The notes under the pieces: model-generated | Database searches by the model: none | The model's input: only the letters and a program-made list of their open reading frames with translations | Told to the model about the DNA's origin: nothing | Position numbers and translations under genes: made by a program | In this document: positions 8,778-16,895 of the stretch, piece after piece | How positions within the stretch are numbered: the stretch's first letter is position 1 | How the letters are laid out: the number at the start of each line of letters is the position of its first letter | Assembly (NCBI GenBank): GCA_016900015.1 | Contig: JACJJM010000007.1 | Span: forward strand, 1 to 64,000 | DNA: 64,000 nt | From: Phocaeicola coprophilus | GTDB lineage: Bacteria; Bacteroidota; Bacteroidia; Bacteroidales; Bacteroidaceae | Direction of reading: 5' to 3'

Positions 8778-10039
8778 CCGAAGAAACGCTCAACAAACTG
8801 CGAATCCTGACGGAATCGGCGAAATACGACGTATCGTGCTCGTCGAGCGGGACTGTACGGGCCAACCGCGGGCAAGGCGTGGGCAACACCGTGGGCGGAG
8901 TGGGCATCTGCCACAGCTTTGCTGACGACGGACGCTGCATATCCTTGCTCAAAGTGATGCTCACGAACTACTGCATATATGACTGTGCCTACTGCATCAA
9001 CCGCACGAGCAACGACATCCCCCGCGCCACGCTTTCTGTCAGCGAACTGGTCGAACTCACCATGGAATTCTACCGGCGGAACTACATCGAAGGACTATTC
9101 CTTAGTTCCGGCGTCGTGCGCAATCCCGACTACACGATGGAACGCCTGGTGCGCGTGGTAAAAGACTTGCGCACCATACACCGCTTCAATGGCTATATCC
9201 ATCTGAAAAGTATCCCGGGAGCCAGCCGTGAACTGGTCAGCGAAGCCGGGCTGTATGCCGACCGTATGAGCGTAAACATCGAGATACCCAACGAAAACTC
9301 ACTGAAACTTCTTGCTCCGGAAAAGAATTTCCAAAGCGTCTACGAGCCTATGAAGTTCATCCAACAAGGAGTCCTGGAAAACAAGGAAGAACGCCGGCAT
9401 CTCCGCCACGTCCCCCGTTTCGTGCCGGCAGGACAAAGCACACAGATGATAGTCGGCGCCACGCCTGACCGCGACCGCGACATCCTGCGCCTGTCATCCG
9501 CCCTGTATGCCCGACCGACGATGCGGCGTGTCTATTATTCGGGCTACATCCATGTCAACACCTATGACAAGCGACTTCCCATCCTGAAACAACCTCCCTT
9601 GGTGCGCGAAAACCGCCTCTACCAAGCAGACTGGCTACTCCGTTTCTACCAGTTCAAAGTCGACGAAATCGTGAACGACACCCACCCGGACCTCGACTTG
9701 GAGATAGACCCGAAACTGGCCTGGGCACTGCGCCATCCGGAACAGTTCCCTGTCGACATCAATAAAGCTGACTATGAAATGATACTCCGCGTGCCGGGCA
9801 TCGGGGTGAAGTCGGCTACGCTCATCGTAAATTCCCGACGCTTCGGACGTGTCACCTCTTTCCACCTGAAGAAGATGGGCGTAGTGATGAAAAAAGCCAA
9901 ATATTTCATCACGTGCGGCGAACTGCTCTCACCATCAGTCAACGAGCTTCATCCGGAAAATGTCCGTCGTCTGCTCGTACCCAAACCAAAGAGAAACATT
10001 GATGAACGCCAGTTGACACTGGACTTTGGCAGTACTTGA
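8774..10039 (+). CDS. Radical SAM protein linked to a DNA-glycosylase-like partner (TIGR03916 type)
   Basis: A 421-residue putative DNA modification/repair radical SAM protein. The [4Fe-4S] motif is C67-IYD-C71-AY-C74 inside MLTNYCIYDCAYCINR. The N-terminal segment (SAKYDVSCSSSGTVRAN) and a C-terminal helix-hairpin-helix (VPGIGVKSATLIVNSRRFGRVTS, about residues 345-370) are typical of this family and point to DNA binding. It starts at a GTG that overlaps the stop of the hydrolase before it (GTGA) and is followed 10 bases later by the DUF4130 gene with which the family is nearly always paired. The chemistry of the pair is not established. The position behind a glycoside hydrolase seems accidental. 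Confidence 0.93.
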   Translation: MTEETLNKLRILTESAKYDVSCSSSGTVRANRGQGVGNTVGGVGICHSFADDGRCISLLKVMLTNYCIYDCAYCINRTSNDIPRATLSVSELVELTMEFYRRNYIEGLFLSSGVVRNPDYTMERLVRVVKDLRTIHRFNGYIHLKSIPGASRELVSEAGLYADRMSVNIEIPNENSLKLLAPEKNFQSVYEPMKFIQQGVLENKEERRHLRHVPRFVPAGQSTQMIVGATPDRDRDILRLSSALYARPTMRRVYYSGYIHVNTYDKRLPILKQPPLVRENRLYQADWLLRFYQFKVDEIVNDTHPDLDLEIDPKLAWALRHPEQFPVDINKADYEMILRVPGIGVKSATLIVNSRRFGRVTSFHLKKMGVVMKKAKYFITCGELLSPSVNELHPENVRRLLVPKPKRNIDERQLTLDFGST

Positions 10040-10049
10040 CCCTTCGCCT

Positions 10050-10817
10050 ATGACCATTTTTGTTTTTGACCGCACGCTTGACGGACTCCTGACAGCCGTA
10101 TTCGACGCTTATTCACGCCGCTCTTTTCCCGACATCCTGCAAGGAGAAGGCTGTCCACTACCCTTATTCTATGACGAAGTGCATACCGTCATCACCGACG
10201 ACAGCAAAGCCGGACGAGTGTGGAAAGCACTCCAGAAGAAACTGTCACCCGAAGCGCTCACCAGCCTTGCCGTAAGCTATCTTTCAGAGTTGCCGGAACT
10301 TGATATCCACCTGTTTCGTTACGTCTGCAAAGCCATAGACAGTCCTGCAAGCATCGAATGCAATTTTGCAGATGAAGATGTGCTGTTCGTCGTAAACACC
10401 TTCCGCAAAGTCCGCTACGAGCGTCTGCGCATGATGCAGTTCATACGCTTCCAGAAGGCTGCCGACGGTACTTACTTTGGCATCATGGAACCCATCTACA
10501 ATGTGCTACCCTTAGCCATCGAACATTTTCGTGACCGCTTCAGTGACCAACCATTTCTCATCTATGACAAACGAAGACATTATGGCTATTACTACGACGG
10601 TCAGGAATTGACCCATGTGACACTGGACGAATCCTTGCCTCACTTCGTCACCGGAAAGCTGGATGAAGCCCTGCTGGACAAGGATGAGAAACTATTCCAA
10701 GACCTTTGGCGCACTTATTTCAAAGCAATTTGTATCCGTGAAAGACTCAATCCTCGCAAACAAAAGAAAGATATGCCCGTAAGATATTGGAAATATTTGA
10801 CAGAAAAACAGGGCTAA
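10050..10817 (+). CDS. DUF4130 DNA-glycosylase-like protein (TIGR03915 type)
   Basis: A 255-residue cytoplasmic protein of the TIGR03915/DUF4130 family, related to uracil-DNA glycosylases and found next to the radical SAM protein in many bacteria. Typical features are the opening MTIFVFDRTLDGLLTAVFDAY, the EGCPLPLFYDEVHTVITDDSKAGRVWKAL segment, VRYERLRMMQFIRF in the middle and an aromatic- and basic-rich end (FQDLWRTYFKAICIRERLNPR). A longer frame begins at TTG 10026 inside the previous gene; the ATG at 10050 is preferred because it matches the family start. It is probably translated as an operon with the radical SAM gene. It is assumed to act on DNA with its partner, but the lesion is unknown. 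Confidence 0.92.
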   Translation: MTIFVFDRTLDGLLTAVFDAYSRRSFPDILQGEGCPLPLFYDEVHTVITDDSKAGRVWKALQKKLSPEALTSLAVSYLSELPELDIHLFRYVCKAIDSPASIECNFADEDVLFVVNTFRKVRYERLRMMQFIRFQKAADGTYFGIMEPIYNVLPLAIEHFRDRFSDQPFLIYDKRRHYGYYYDGQELTHVTLDESLPHFVTGKLDEALLDKDEKLFQDLWRTYFKAICIRERLNPRKQKKDMPVRYWKYLTEKQG

Positions 10818-10866
10818 ATTCATACATGATTTCCGGCACTTTTTTACGCCTTGCAGGAAAAACAAA

Positions 10867-10898
10867 AAATCCCGATTTCACTTGGAAATCAGGATTTT
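10867..10898 (-). terminator. Terminator of the SRP RNA-tRNA operon
   Basis: A 14-bp stem with one G.U-type mismatch (10867-10880 against 10885-10898) and a 4-base loop, followed on the minus strand by ATTTTTTGTTTTTC. It sits 25 bases after tRNA-Phe and could also stop the DUF4130 transcript on the plus strand, less efficiently. Confidence 0.85.
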
Positions 10899-10922
10899 AC
10901 CGTCTTTTGCTTTTCTTCAAAG

Positions 10923-10995
10923 TGGTGCCACCAGGAATCGAACCGGGGACACAAGGATTTTCAGTCCTTTGCTCTACCAACTGAGCTATGGCACC
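10923..10995 (-). tRNA. tRNA-Phe(GAA)
   Basis: A 73-nt cloverleaf with acceptor stem GGTGCCA/TGGCACC, D arm GCTCAGTTGGTAGAGC, anticodon stem-loop GGACTGAAAATCC with anticodon GAA, and T loop TTCGATT. The 3' CCA is not encoded. The T stem shows one C.T mismatch. It lies seven bases after tRNA-Thr in one transcript. Confidence 0.95.
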
Positions 10996-11002
10996 GTCTT
11001 TG

Positions 11003-11076
11003 AGCCTCTTGTCGGATTCGAACCAACGACCCCGAGATTACAAATCACGTGCTCTGGCCAACTGAGCTAAAGAGGC
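11003..11076 (-). tRNA. tRNA-Thr(UGU)
   Basis: A 74-nt cloverleaf: acceptor GCCTCTT/AAGAGGC, D arm GCTCAGTTGGCCAGAGC, anticodon loop TTTGTAA with anticodon TGT, T arm GTTGG-TTCGAAT-CCGAC. The 3' CCA is not encoded. Only a few bases separate its 5' end from the SRP RNA, so it must be cut from a common precursor. Confidence 0.95.
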
Positions 11077-11078
11077 AG

Positions 11079-11181
11079 GTGGGTAAGCGAACTATATCGC
11101 GCCGCTACAACCAACTACCTTTGCTGCGATCAAGCCCTGGAGGATTCGAAGGGAGCTGGCCGTATAGGACTTACCCGGCTG
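11079..11181 (-). ncRNA. ffs: Signal recognition particle RNA (small bacterial type)
   Basis: The minus strand reads CAGCCGGGTAAGTCC at the 5' end and ends TTCGCTTACCC, so GGGTAAG and CTTACCC close the molecule. The apical part has the SRP signature GAATCCTCCAGGGC-TTGA-TCGCAGCAAAGGTA, matching the form GAAYCC..CAGGGC..GAA..GCAGCA..GGUA of the Ffh-binding helix 8. The loop here is TTGA instead of GGAA. A near-consensus promoter lies directly upstream. About 103 nt; the ends are estimates. Ffh, the protein partner, is encoded 15 kb away in the same window. Confidence 0.82.
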
Positions 11182-11211
11182 CAAAGGTAGATATTTTTTC
11201 TAATACTACAA
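11182..11211 (-). promoter_or_regulatory. Promoter of the SRP RNA-tRNA-Thr-tRNA-Phe operon
   Basis: On the minus strand TTG (11209-11211), a 19-base spacer and TACCTTTG (11182-11189) match the Bacteroidetes promoter consensus. It sits immediately before the SRP RNA, and no other promoter lies between the three RNA genes. Confidence 0.8.
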
Positions 11212-11257
11212 GTGTTTACTTCACATTTTCTACAGCTAAAAGTATTACACTTTGATT

Positions 11258-11640
11258 GCCAACACTTTGAAAGACTCCATTTCTGGCACTTATCCGAGGA
11301 TTAGAATATCCGAAGCTCCATTTCTTCAATCCGTCTTGTCGGGATGTGTCCACCCCGAACGACCGACCAAACGACGGCCCCATGCACGTCGAGACTGCGT
11401 TATGTCCCACATTCCCCTCCTGCGGTCACCAGCAGGCATAGGGTGCAATGAGGGCCTAAAGTCCACGCACGAGCAGCCTAAAGGGCGTGTCCGGACCTAG
11501 CCTAGGGGAAGGTCTGCCACATCCCAAACCTCACAAACCGGACTAGCCACAGACACTCCGCCATCTATCCCAGACAGAAGCCCGCAGGACAAATGCCGCC
11601 TCACAAGGCAGGCACAATTGGCTCAGGCAACTCTTTGTCG
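11258..11640. ncRNA. Candidate structured RNA, unclassified
   Basis: About 380 bases without a credible protein gene but rich in G+C and short complementary blocks: CGGG/CCCG around 11340-11357, GACG/CGTC around 11374-11391, CCTGC/GCAGG around 11421-11438, CACGC/GCGTG around 11463-11490, and a longer pairing TTCCCC/GGGGAA that would enclose the last two. The octamer GCCTAAAG occurs twice. I searched by eye for RNase P, tmRNA and 6S hallmarks and found no convincing match on either strand, so the class and strand are open. It lies between the SRP promoter and the DUF4199 promoter. Confidence 0.3.
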
Positions 11641-11664
11641 CTTTCTGAAAAAGTACTATTTTTG
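11634..11664 (+). promoter_or_regulatory. Promoter of the DUF4199-GT2-mntP operon
   Basis: TTTG at 11634-11637, a 19-base spacer and TATTTTTG at 11657-11664: a full match to the Bacteroidetes promoter consensus, 30 bases before the ATG at 11695. Confidence 0.85.
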
Positions 11665-11694
11665 CACCACTTACCACAATAGCATTAAAACTAG

Positions 11695-12222
11695 ATGGCA
11701 CAACTACACAACAACTTACAACAAACGGCCATGCTGTATGGCACCTACATGGGCATTTTTTGGATTTTCAAGTTCGCGCTGCTTCCCATCGGACTGGTCT
11801 TCTCTCCTTGCGCCCTGCTGTTCCTGTTGCTGACATGTGCCGTACCGGTCATCGTGTTTCTCATGACGCGTTCTTTCCGGGATAAACAATGCGAAGGCGA
11901 ATTATCATTTTTTTCAGCATTGGTCTTCACATTCCAAATCTATTTGTTTGCTTCGATACTGACCGCCATCGGACATTACTTATATTTTCAATTCTTGGAC
12001 AATGGATTTATCTATACCCAAATCCAAGCCCAACTGGATGTACTTAAGGATGAGCCGTCAATGAAAGCGCAAATCTCCCAGATTACCCATGCGATGGACA
12101 TCCTCCGAGGACTCTCCCCCATCCAACTCACCATGCAATTATTATCACAAAACATATTTTACGGGATTATCTTCTCCTTGCCTATAGCCATGCTCACCAT
12201 GCGCAGGAAGAGCCGACGGTAA
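11695..12222 (+). CDS. DUF4199 family membrane protein
   Basis: A 175-residue inner-membrane protein of the DUF4199 family, common in Bacteroidetes. Four hydrophobic segments are visible: about residues 14-30, 33-57, 76-95 and 151-167, with a hydrophilic helical region between the third and fourth (IQAQLDVLKDEPSMKAQISQI). It ends in a basic tail (TMRRKSRR). It is the first gene of an operon with a strong promoter, 30 bases ahead of a GT2 glycosyltransferase with which DUF4199 proteins are often paired; that suggests a role around lipid-linked sugar transfer, but the function is unknown. Confidence 0.88.
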   Translation: MAQLHNNLQQTAMLYGTYMGIFWIFKFALLPIGLVFSPCALLFLLLTCAVPVIVFLMTRSFRDKQCEGELSFFSALVFTFQIYLFASILTAIGHYLYFQFLDNGFIYTQIQAQLDVLKDEPSMKAQISQITHAMDILRGLSPIQLTMQLLSQNIFYGIIFSLPIAMLTMRRKSRR

Positions 12223-12252
12223 GGACTGGAAAAACCGGATTTTTATCAGACA

Positions 12253-13215
12253 ATGCCAACTATGAACATATCCGTAGTAGTCCCTCTGTTTAATGAGGAA
12301 GAATCGTTGCCAGAACTATTCGCATGGATCGAACGTGTGATGGCGGACCATCACTTCACTTATGAAGTGATTTTTGTCAATGACGGAAGCACCGACCGTT
12401 CGTGGGAAGTCATCGAACAGTTGCGTGCCCAGTCGCCTTATGTGAAAGGCATCAAGTTTCGCCGGAATTATGGCAAATCGCCGGCTTTGTACTGTGGCTT
12501 CCGCAAAGCTGAAGGAGATGTGGTCATCACGATGGACGCCGACCTCCAGGACAGTCCGGATGAAATCCCCGAACTCTACCGGATGATTACTGAGGAAGGA
12601 TACGACCTGGTGTCCGGCTATAAGAAGAAACGCTACGACCCCCTTTCGAAGACCATCCCCACCAAGCTGTTCAACGCCACAGCCCGTGCGGTGTCAGGCA
12701 TCCACAACCTTCATGACTTCAACTGCGGACTGAAAGCCTACCGGAAAGACGTGGTGAAAAACATCGAAGTCTACGGCGAAATGCACCGCTATATTCCCTA
12801 TCTGGCAAAAAATGCCGGATTTACGAAAATAGGCGAAAAGGTCGTGCACCATCAAGCCCGAAAATTCGGCAAAACAAAATTCGGCGGACTGAACCGCTTC
12901 TTCAATGGCTATCTGGACCTGCTGTTGCTTTGGTTCTTATCCAAATTCGGCGTAAAGCCCATGCACATGTTCGGCTTCTTAGGCTCCATGGTCTTCCTTC
13001 TGGGCTTCATCTCATGCGGCGTATTAGGGTTCGGCAAGCTCTATGCCATGTACAACGGGCTTCCCTACCGTCTGGTCACCGAGTCACCCTACTTCTATTT
13101 TGCCATCACAGCCATGATCATCGGCACCCAGCTGTTCCTGGCCGGCTTTGTGGGAGAATTGGTGACCCGGAATGCTCCCGAGCGCAACAATTATAAAGTG
13201 GAAAAGGAAATCTAA
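12253..13215 (+). CDS. Family 2 glycosyltransferase (DPM1/GtrB-like)
   Basis: A 320-residue membrane-attached GT2 enzyme. The GT-A domain shows ISVVVPLFNEEESLPELFAWIE at the start, the NDGSTDRSWE nucleotide-binding segment and the DXD-type metal site TMDADLQDSPDE near residue 98. Two C-terminal transmembrane helices (about 238-262 and 280-305) resemble polyprenyl-phosphate glucose/mannose transferases of the GtrB/DPM1 type, which load a sugar onto undecaprenyl phosphate. A second ATG three codons on (12262) fits the family start equally well. Sugar donor and acceptor cannot be read from sequence. Confidence 0.92.
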   Translation: MPTMNISVVVPLFNEEESLPELFAWIERVMADHHFTYEVIFVNDGSTDRSWEVIEQLRAQSPYVKGIKFRRNYGKSPALYCGFRKAEGDVVITMDADLQDSPDEIPELYRMITEEGYDLVSGYKKKRYDPLSKTIPTKLFNATARAVSGIHNLHDFNCGLKAYRKDVVKNIEVYGEMHRYIPYLAKNAGFTKIGEKVVHHQARKFGKTKFGGLNRFFNGYLDLLLLWFLSKFGVKPMHMFGFLGSMVFLLGFISCGVLGFGKLYAMYNGLPYRLVTESPYFYFAITAMIIGTQLFLAGFVGELVTRNAPERNNYKVEKEI

Positions 13216-13223
13216 ACACACAC

Positions 13224-13712
13224 ATGACGATGCGAACAAGAACCCCATCCCCATTACGCCACCTTCTTGCTGCGGTCGTGCTCCTGTCAGGCATTGCGGC
13301 TTGCAGCGACACCGACTGCACGACAAGCAATACGGCTTATGTAAACTATAACATCTATGACGCCAACGGCAACAGCGTGTCGCTCACCGGTCCTGTCACC
13401 GTCACGGCCGCAGGCACAGACTCCGTGCTCATCAATCAGGAAAGCAACCTGCAAAGCATGCAGCTCCCCCTGCGCTACACCAGCACGGAAGACACGTTCG
13501 TCGTACACTTGAGCGAAGTTCTCTTCGACACGATATTCGTGACCCACCAAAACATTCCCCACTTCATCTCCATGGAATGTGGCACAGGAATGTATTACCA
13601 CATAGACAATGCACGTTGCACGCGACGCATATTCGACTCCATCAGCGTGGTCAACCCCGACATTAACTTTGACGCCAATGAACACATTCAAATGTATATG
13701 CCTGCTAATTAG
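13224..13712 (+). CDS. DUF6452 family lipoprotein
   Basis: A 162-residue exported protein. The N-terminus has a basic start, a hydrophobic stretch and a lipobox-like SGIAAC (Cys28), so it is probably a lipoprotein. The mature part is rich in beta-strand-forming residues with conserved cysteines (CSDTDCTTSNTAYVNY; MECGTGMYYHID) typical of DUF6452, a family confined to Bacteroidales. Its 3' end overlaps the start of the DUF6048 gene by 35 bases in another frame, the usual pairing of these two families. Function unknown; an envelope role is likely. Confidence 0.85.
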   Translation: MTMRTRTPSPLRHLLAAVVLLSGIAACSDTDCTTSNTAYVNYNIYDANGNSVSLTGPVTVTAAGTDSVLINQESNLQSMQLPLRYTSTEDTFVVHLSEVLFDTIFVTHQNIPHFISMECGTGMYYHIDNARCTRRIFDSISVVNPDINFDANEHIQMYMPAN

Positions 13713-14370
13713 CCTGCTGCTCTTTGCTCCCATGCAAGCACAAGAGAAGAAGCAAAATCCTGAAACCGAAACGGAGAAAAAACCGTTCTTCCAGGGCGTC
13801 GGAATCGCTGTCGACTTGGGTGGCATCGGAAACAAACTGTTTGGAGGGACCTATATGAGTAGCGAAGTGGCCGCAGAAGTCAACCTGCTCAACCGCTACA
13901 TGCCTGTCGTGGAAATCGGTTACGGCGTAAGCGACATGACGGACGAAGACAAAAACATCTCCTACAAAGCCTCCGCCCCCTATTTCCGTGTCGGCATGAA
14001 CTATAATTTCATGCACAATAAAGACACATATAGCATCATCTACGGCGGACTCCGCTACGGCTTCTCGTCCTTCAGCTTTGACATCAGTGCGCCCGATTTG
14101 CAAGACCCTGTCTGGGGAGGAAGCACGCCTTTCCACTATGAAGGCCTCTCCTGTACGGCACAATGGGTGGAAATCGTAGCCGGCATACGTGCTCAAATCT
14201 GGAAGAACCTCCACATGGGATGGGCCGTCCGCTACAAACGGTTGCTCTCCTACACGGAGCATCCGAATGCCGACCCACACTACATCCCGGGGTATGGCGT
14301 ATATGACAATGTAAAATTTGGCTTCACCTATAATATCATTTATTATCTTCCACTCTCTAAAAAGAAATGA
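13678..14370 (+). CDS. DUF6048 family outer-membrane beta-barrel protein
   Basis: A 230-residue exported protein of the DUF6048 family. The signal peptide is MNTFKCICLLISLLLFAPMQA; the ATG at 13678 lies inside the end of the preceding gene and is preferred over the frame-open GTG-like start at 13609 because only it gives a clean signal peptide. Alternating aromatic strands (AAEVNLLNRYMPVVEIGYGV, FRVGMNYNF, YGGLRYGFSSFSFDI, GFTYNIIYYLPL) ending in a hydrophobic strand indicate a small outer-membrane barrel. It is paired with DUF6452 and its stop overlaps the mntP start (ATGA). Confidence 0.85.
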   Translation: MNTFKCICLLISLLLFAPMQAQEKKQNPETETEKKPFFQGVGIAVDLGGIGNKLFGGTYMSSEVAAEVNLLNRYMPVVEIGYGVSDMTDEDKNISYKASAPYFRVGMNYNFMHNKDTYSIIYGGLRYGFSSFSFDISAPDLQDPVWGGSTPFHYEGLSCTAQWVEIVAGIRAQIWKNLHMGWAVRYKRLLSYTEHPNADPHYIPGYGVYDNVKFGFTYNIIYYLPLSKKK

Positions 14371-14936
14371 CTCTATTCGAACTCTGGATTTTAGCCATCG
14401 GACTCGCTATGGACTGCCTCACTGTCTCCATAGCCAGCGGCATCATGCTCCGCCGCATCTATTGGCGCACCATCCTCCTCACATCATTCTGCTTTGGCCT
14501 CTTCCAAGCGGTCATGCCTTTCATCGGTTGGGTCGCTACTACGCGCTTCAGTGCTCTCGCGGAACAATACGACCATTGGATAGCCTTCGCCCTGCTGGCT
14601 TTCCTGGGTGGCAAAATGATATACGAAAGTTTCAAGGACGAGGAACATCATGCATTCAATCCCCACAGTCTGAAAGTCATTCTCACGCTTTCCGTAGCCA
14701 CCAGCATCGACGCGCTGGCCGTGGGCATCTCCTTCTCCTGCATCGGCTACCGCACCTTACAGTCCATCCTCATGCCAATATGCATCATCGGTTTCACCTC
14801 ATTGGTCATCTCAATAGGTGGTTTTCTGACCGGCATTTTTGCCGGGAAACGCTTCCACTTCCCCGTGGAGCGCGTGGGAGGCGTCCTGCTCATAGCCATC
14901 GGCCTGAAGATACTTTATACGCACCTTTGTGGATGA
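14367..14936 (+). CDS. mntP: Manganese efflux pump MntP
   Basis: A 189-residue inner-membrane protein of the MntP (YebN) family, which exports Mn2+. It has six transmembrane segments formed from two related halves; the acidic metal-site motifs are visible in both: GLAMDCLTVSIASG near residue 14 and ATSIDALAVGISFS near residue 110. The length is standard. The ATG overlaps the stop of the DUF6048 gene, so it is translationally coupled at the end of the DUF4199 operon. No yybP-ykoY-type manganese riboswitch was recognised upstream. It converges on the transglutaminase-like gene with a 20-base gap. Confidence 0.95.
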   Translation: MTLFELWILAIGLAMDCLTVSIASGIMLRRIYWRTILLTSFCFGLFQAVMPFIGWVATTRFSALAEQYDHWIAFALLAFLGGKMIYESFKDEEHHAFNPHSLKVILTLSVATSIDALAVGISFSCIGYRTLQSILMPICIIGFTSLVISIGGFLTGIFAGKRFHFPVERVGGVLLIAIGLKILYTHLCG

Positions 14937-14956
14937 CGCATCGGGAAGGGAATTCA

Positions 14957-16888
14957 TCACCACCACACTTGCCGCCCCTGCTCGTAAGTAAAGATGCGTT
15001 CGTCACCACGAGCGGAAACGTTACGCAACAGCAACAGTGAGCGAACCGGAACATTGGTATATGTCAACACATAACCGTCCGCTGTCTGTCGGCCAAGCGA
15101 ACGCCATCCACCATCATAATAGAAAAGTTCGTAAGTATTGCCGGGGCAGACGAATGTCCGGTCGTGCTTGGGTGCGAAATGTATGCTCGTCAACTCCACC
15201 GGACGGCCGAAGTCGATGCCGCGCGTATAGACACGGTCATAACTGTGTTTCTTATATGTCTCCGTATAATCCTTATTCCACAACAACGTATCTGCCGGAG
15301 TCGCACCGATGAGATGTCCTTCCACCTCATGCCCATGACAGAAAAAGGCAAGACCGGCCATACGCGTTTGCTCCAAATCACACACATAGCGCACATAGCG
15401 ATAACAGTTCTTCCCCTCCAGACGGATGCTGTCGGGGAACAGCGGTGTACGGTCTATGCTGCCAAGCCGCGTACGTGTACGGAAGTCCGGGTCATTGCTT
15501 GCTTCGAAGTATGTTCCCTTCATTGCCGTCCATTGGTCTGTCCAGTGAGGCATCAGAGGGAAAGTGCGCGTCAGGCGGACAGTCGTGCGACGGACCGTAT
15601 CCGGCCTCATCCCGATTTGTTTTCCATTGACCAACAAAAACGGATTACCTTGCGACCGACAGGCATCTCCCTCGCCCGTCATCAAGACGTAGACCACCGA
15701 ATCGGCCAGATTCCTGAACACGTAACGTCCCTCACTACTGCGTGCATGACGCACCGGCGTCCAGCCGTCCCTGCTTTGATACGTCCCAATGAAAAGATAC
15801 TCGTCAGCCATGGAAAGTGAAACGACCAACGAATCCATAATGCCATAAAGTGCCGACACATCTTCCAGCCCCGGGTGTGACCAGCTTTCGGGCAATCCCG
15901 GCTCGTCTTTCTGCCGCTCGTAAGAAAATCGCCACACACGCAGCGGGCGCTTTATAAAAGCCATTTTCAATGGATAATCTTCCTCCGGCATGTTGCGGCC
16001 CGCAATCGTCCGTCCTTCCACCTCCGGACCTTTGCGGGCAATCGTATCCCCTCGCCTCACTGTATAAGCACCATCGTCCAATACAAGAACCGGCCACAAG
16101 TGCCCCTGCTGACGATAGTTGCCCCATGACTCCACCCAATCCATTGCCACCGGAATGCCCAACGAACGACACACATCGCCCATCAGCACACAATACTGGT
16201 CACACCACATTTGACCTTGCTTGTCCAAGGCTATGGGGTCGAGCGTGTAATGGCATTCTGCCACATCGGAACTTCGTCGGCCAAATGCATGGTAAATAAT
16301 GGCAAAAGCCCGGCGCACATCCGTCTCACCGGCTATGAGAGGATAGTATTTGCGTGCCAGATATTCGCGCCAGCCATCGGCCAGCATCTCATTGGTAAAG
16401 CGATAAGGAAGGACATAACGGCAGAAACGGTCGAAATCCACTTCGTCGTGCCAAGGTGCCTGTTCCCAGGCCTGGAAAGCCCGTTCGATGTTGCGTATCA
16501 GATAGGCGGCACTCACGGTCCTCACATCGAGTGCCACTTCGAGCCGGTCACCCTTGTCGACCACCAACTGCTTCCACCACGGATTGAACGTGTGATAGTC
16601 CACCACCGTGTCCGACTGCACCATCATCTTACGATAATCAGCCAACACTTCGCTCCGTACTCCGCCGTGTATCTTCATGTGGGTAATCAAAAACTCGGCC
16701 GCACGCAGTTTCAGTGAATCAACCGGTTTGCGGCTGTACACATCGAGCACGGCCTCCAGCTCGGCACGATTGTCCCCGGCCAGCCGTAGGCTTTCCTCCA
16801 AAGGGGAAGGCGCACAAGAAACCATGCAACCGGCAACGAGGCAGCACAACAGACACAAGACCCATCGAAAACAAACCTTCATACGCAT
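14957..16888 (-). CDS. Transglutaminase-like domain lipoprotein
   Basis: A secreted protein of about 643 residues from the ATG at 16888 (the open frame reaches back to 16963 but overlaps the previous gene). The start MRMKVCFRWVLCLLCCLVAGCMVSC has a lipoprotein signal with Cys at the end of the hydrophobic run. A papain-fold transglutaminase-like core is visible in the middle: QMWCDQYCVLMGDVCRSLGIP, with the likely nucleophile Cys, then HLWPVLVLDDGAYT holding the His/Asp partners. The C-terminal third is beta-rich and ends in a discoidin-like region (GIDFGRPVELTSIHFAPKHDRTFVCPGNTYELFYYDGGW). Start is eight bases after the stop of the winged-helix gene, so the two form an operon. Activity and target are unknown. 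Confidence 0.8.
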   Translation of the reverse strand: MRMKVCFRWVLCLLCCLVAGCMVSCAPSPLEESLRLAGDNRAELEAVLDVYSRKPVDSLKLRAAEFLITHMKIHGGVRSEVLADYRKMMVQSDTVVDYHTFNPWWKQLVVDKGDRLEVALDVRTVSAAYLIRNIERAFQAWEQAPWHDEVDFDRFCRYVLPYRFTNEMLADGWREYLARKYYPLIAGETDVRRAFAIIYHAFGRRSSDVAECHYTLDPIALDKQGQMWCDQYCVLMGDVCRSLGIPVAMDWVESWGNYRQQGHLWPVLVLDDGAYTVRRGDTIARKGPEVEGRTIAGRNMPEEDYPLKMAFIKRPLRVWRFSYERQKDEPGLPESWSHPGLEDVSALYGIMDSLVVSLSMADEYLFIGTYQSRDGWTPVRHARSSEGRYVFRNLADSVVYVLMTGEGDACRSQGNPFLLVNGKQIGMRPDTVRRTTVRLTRTFPLMPHWTDQWTAMKGTYFEASNDPDFRTRTRLGSIDRTPLFPDSIRLEGKNCYRYVRYVCDLEQTRMAGLAFFCHGHEVEGHLIGATPADTLLWNKDYTETYKKHSYDRVYTRGIDFGRPVELTSIHFAPKHDRTFVCPGNTYELFYYDGGWRSLGRQTADGYVLTYTNVPVRSLLLLRNVSARGDERIFTYEQGRQVWW

Positions 16889-16895
16889 CAGGAGA

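Noticed and set aside
11258-11640. RNase P RNA or tmRNA
   Set aside because: Neither the GAGGAAAGTCC core of RNase P nor a tRNA-like end and tag frame of tmRNA could be found on either strand; kept only as an unclassified candidate.
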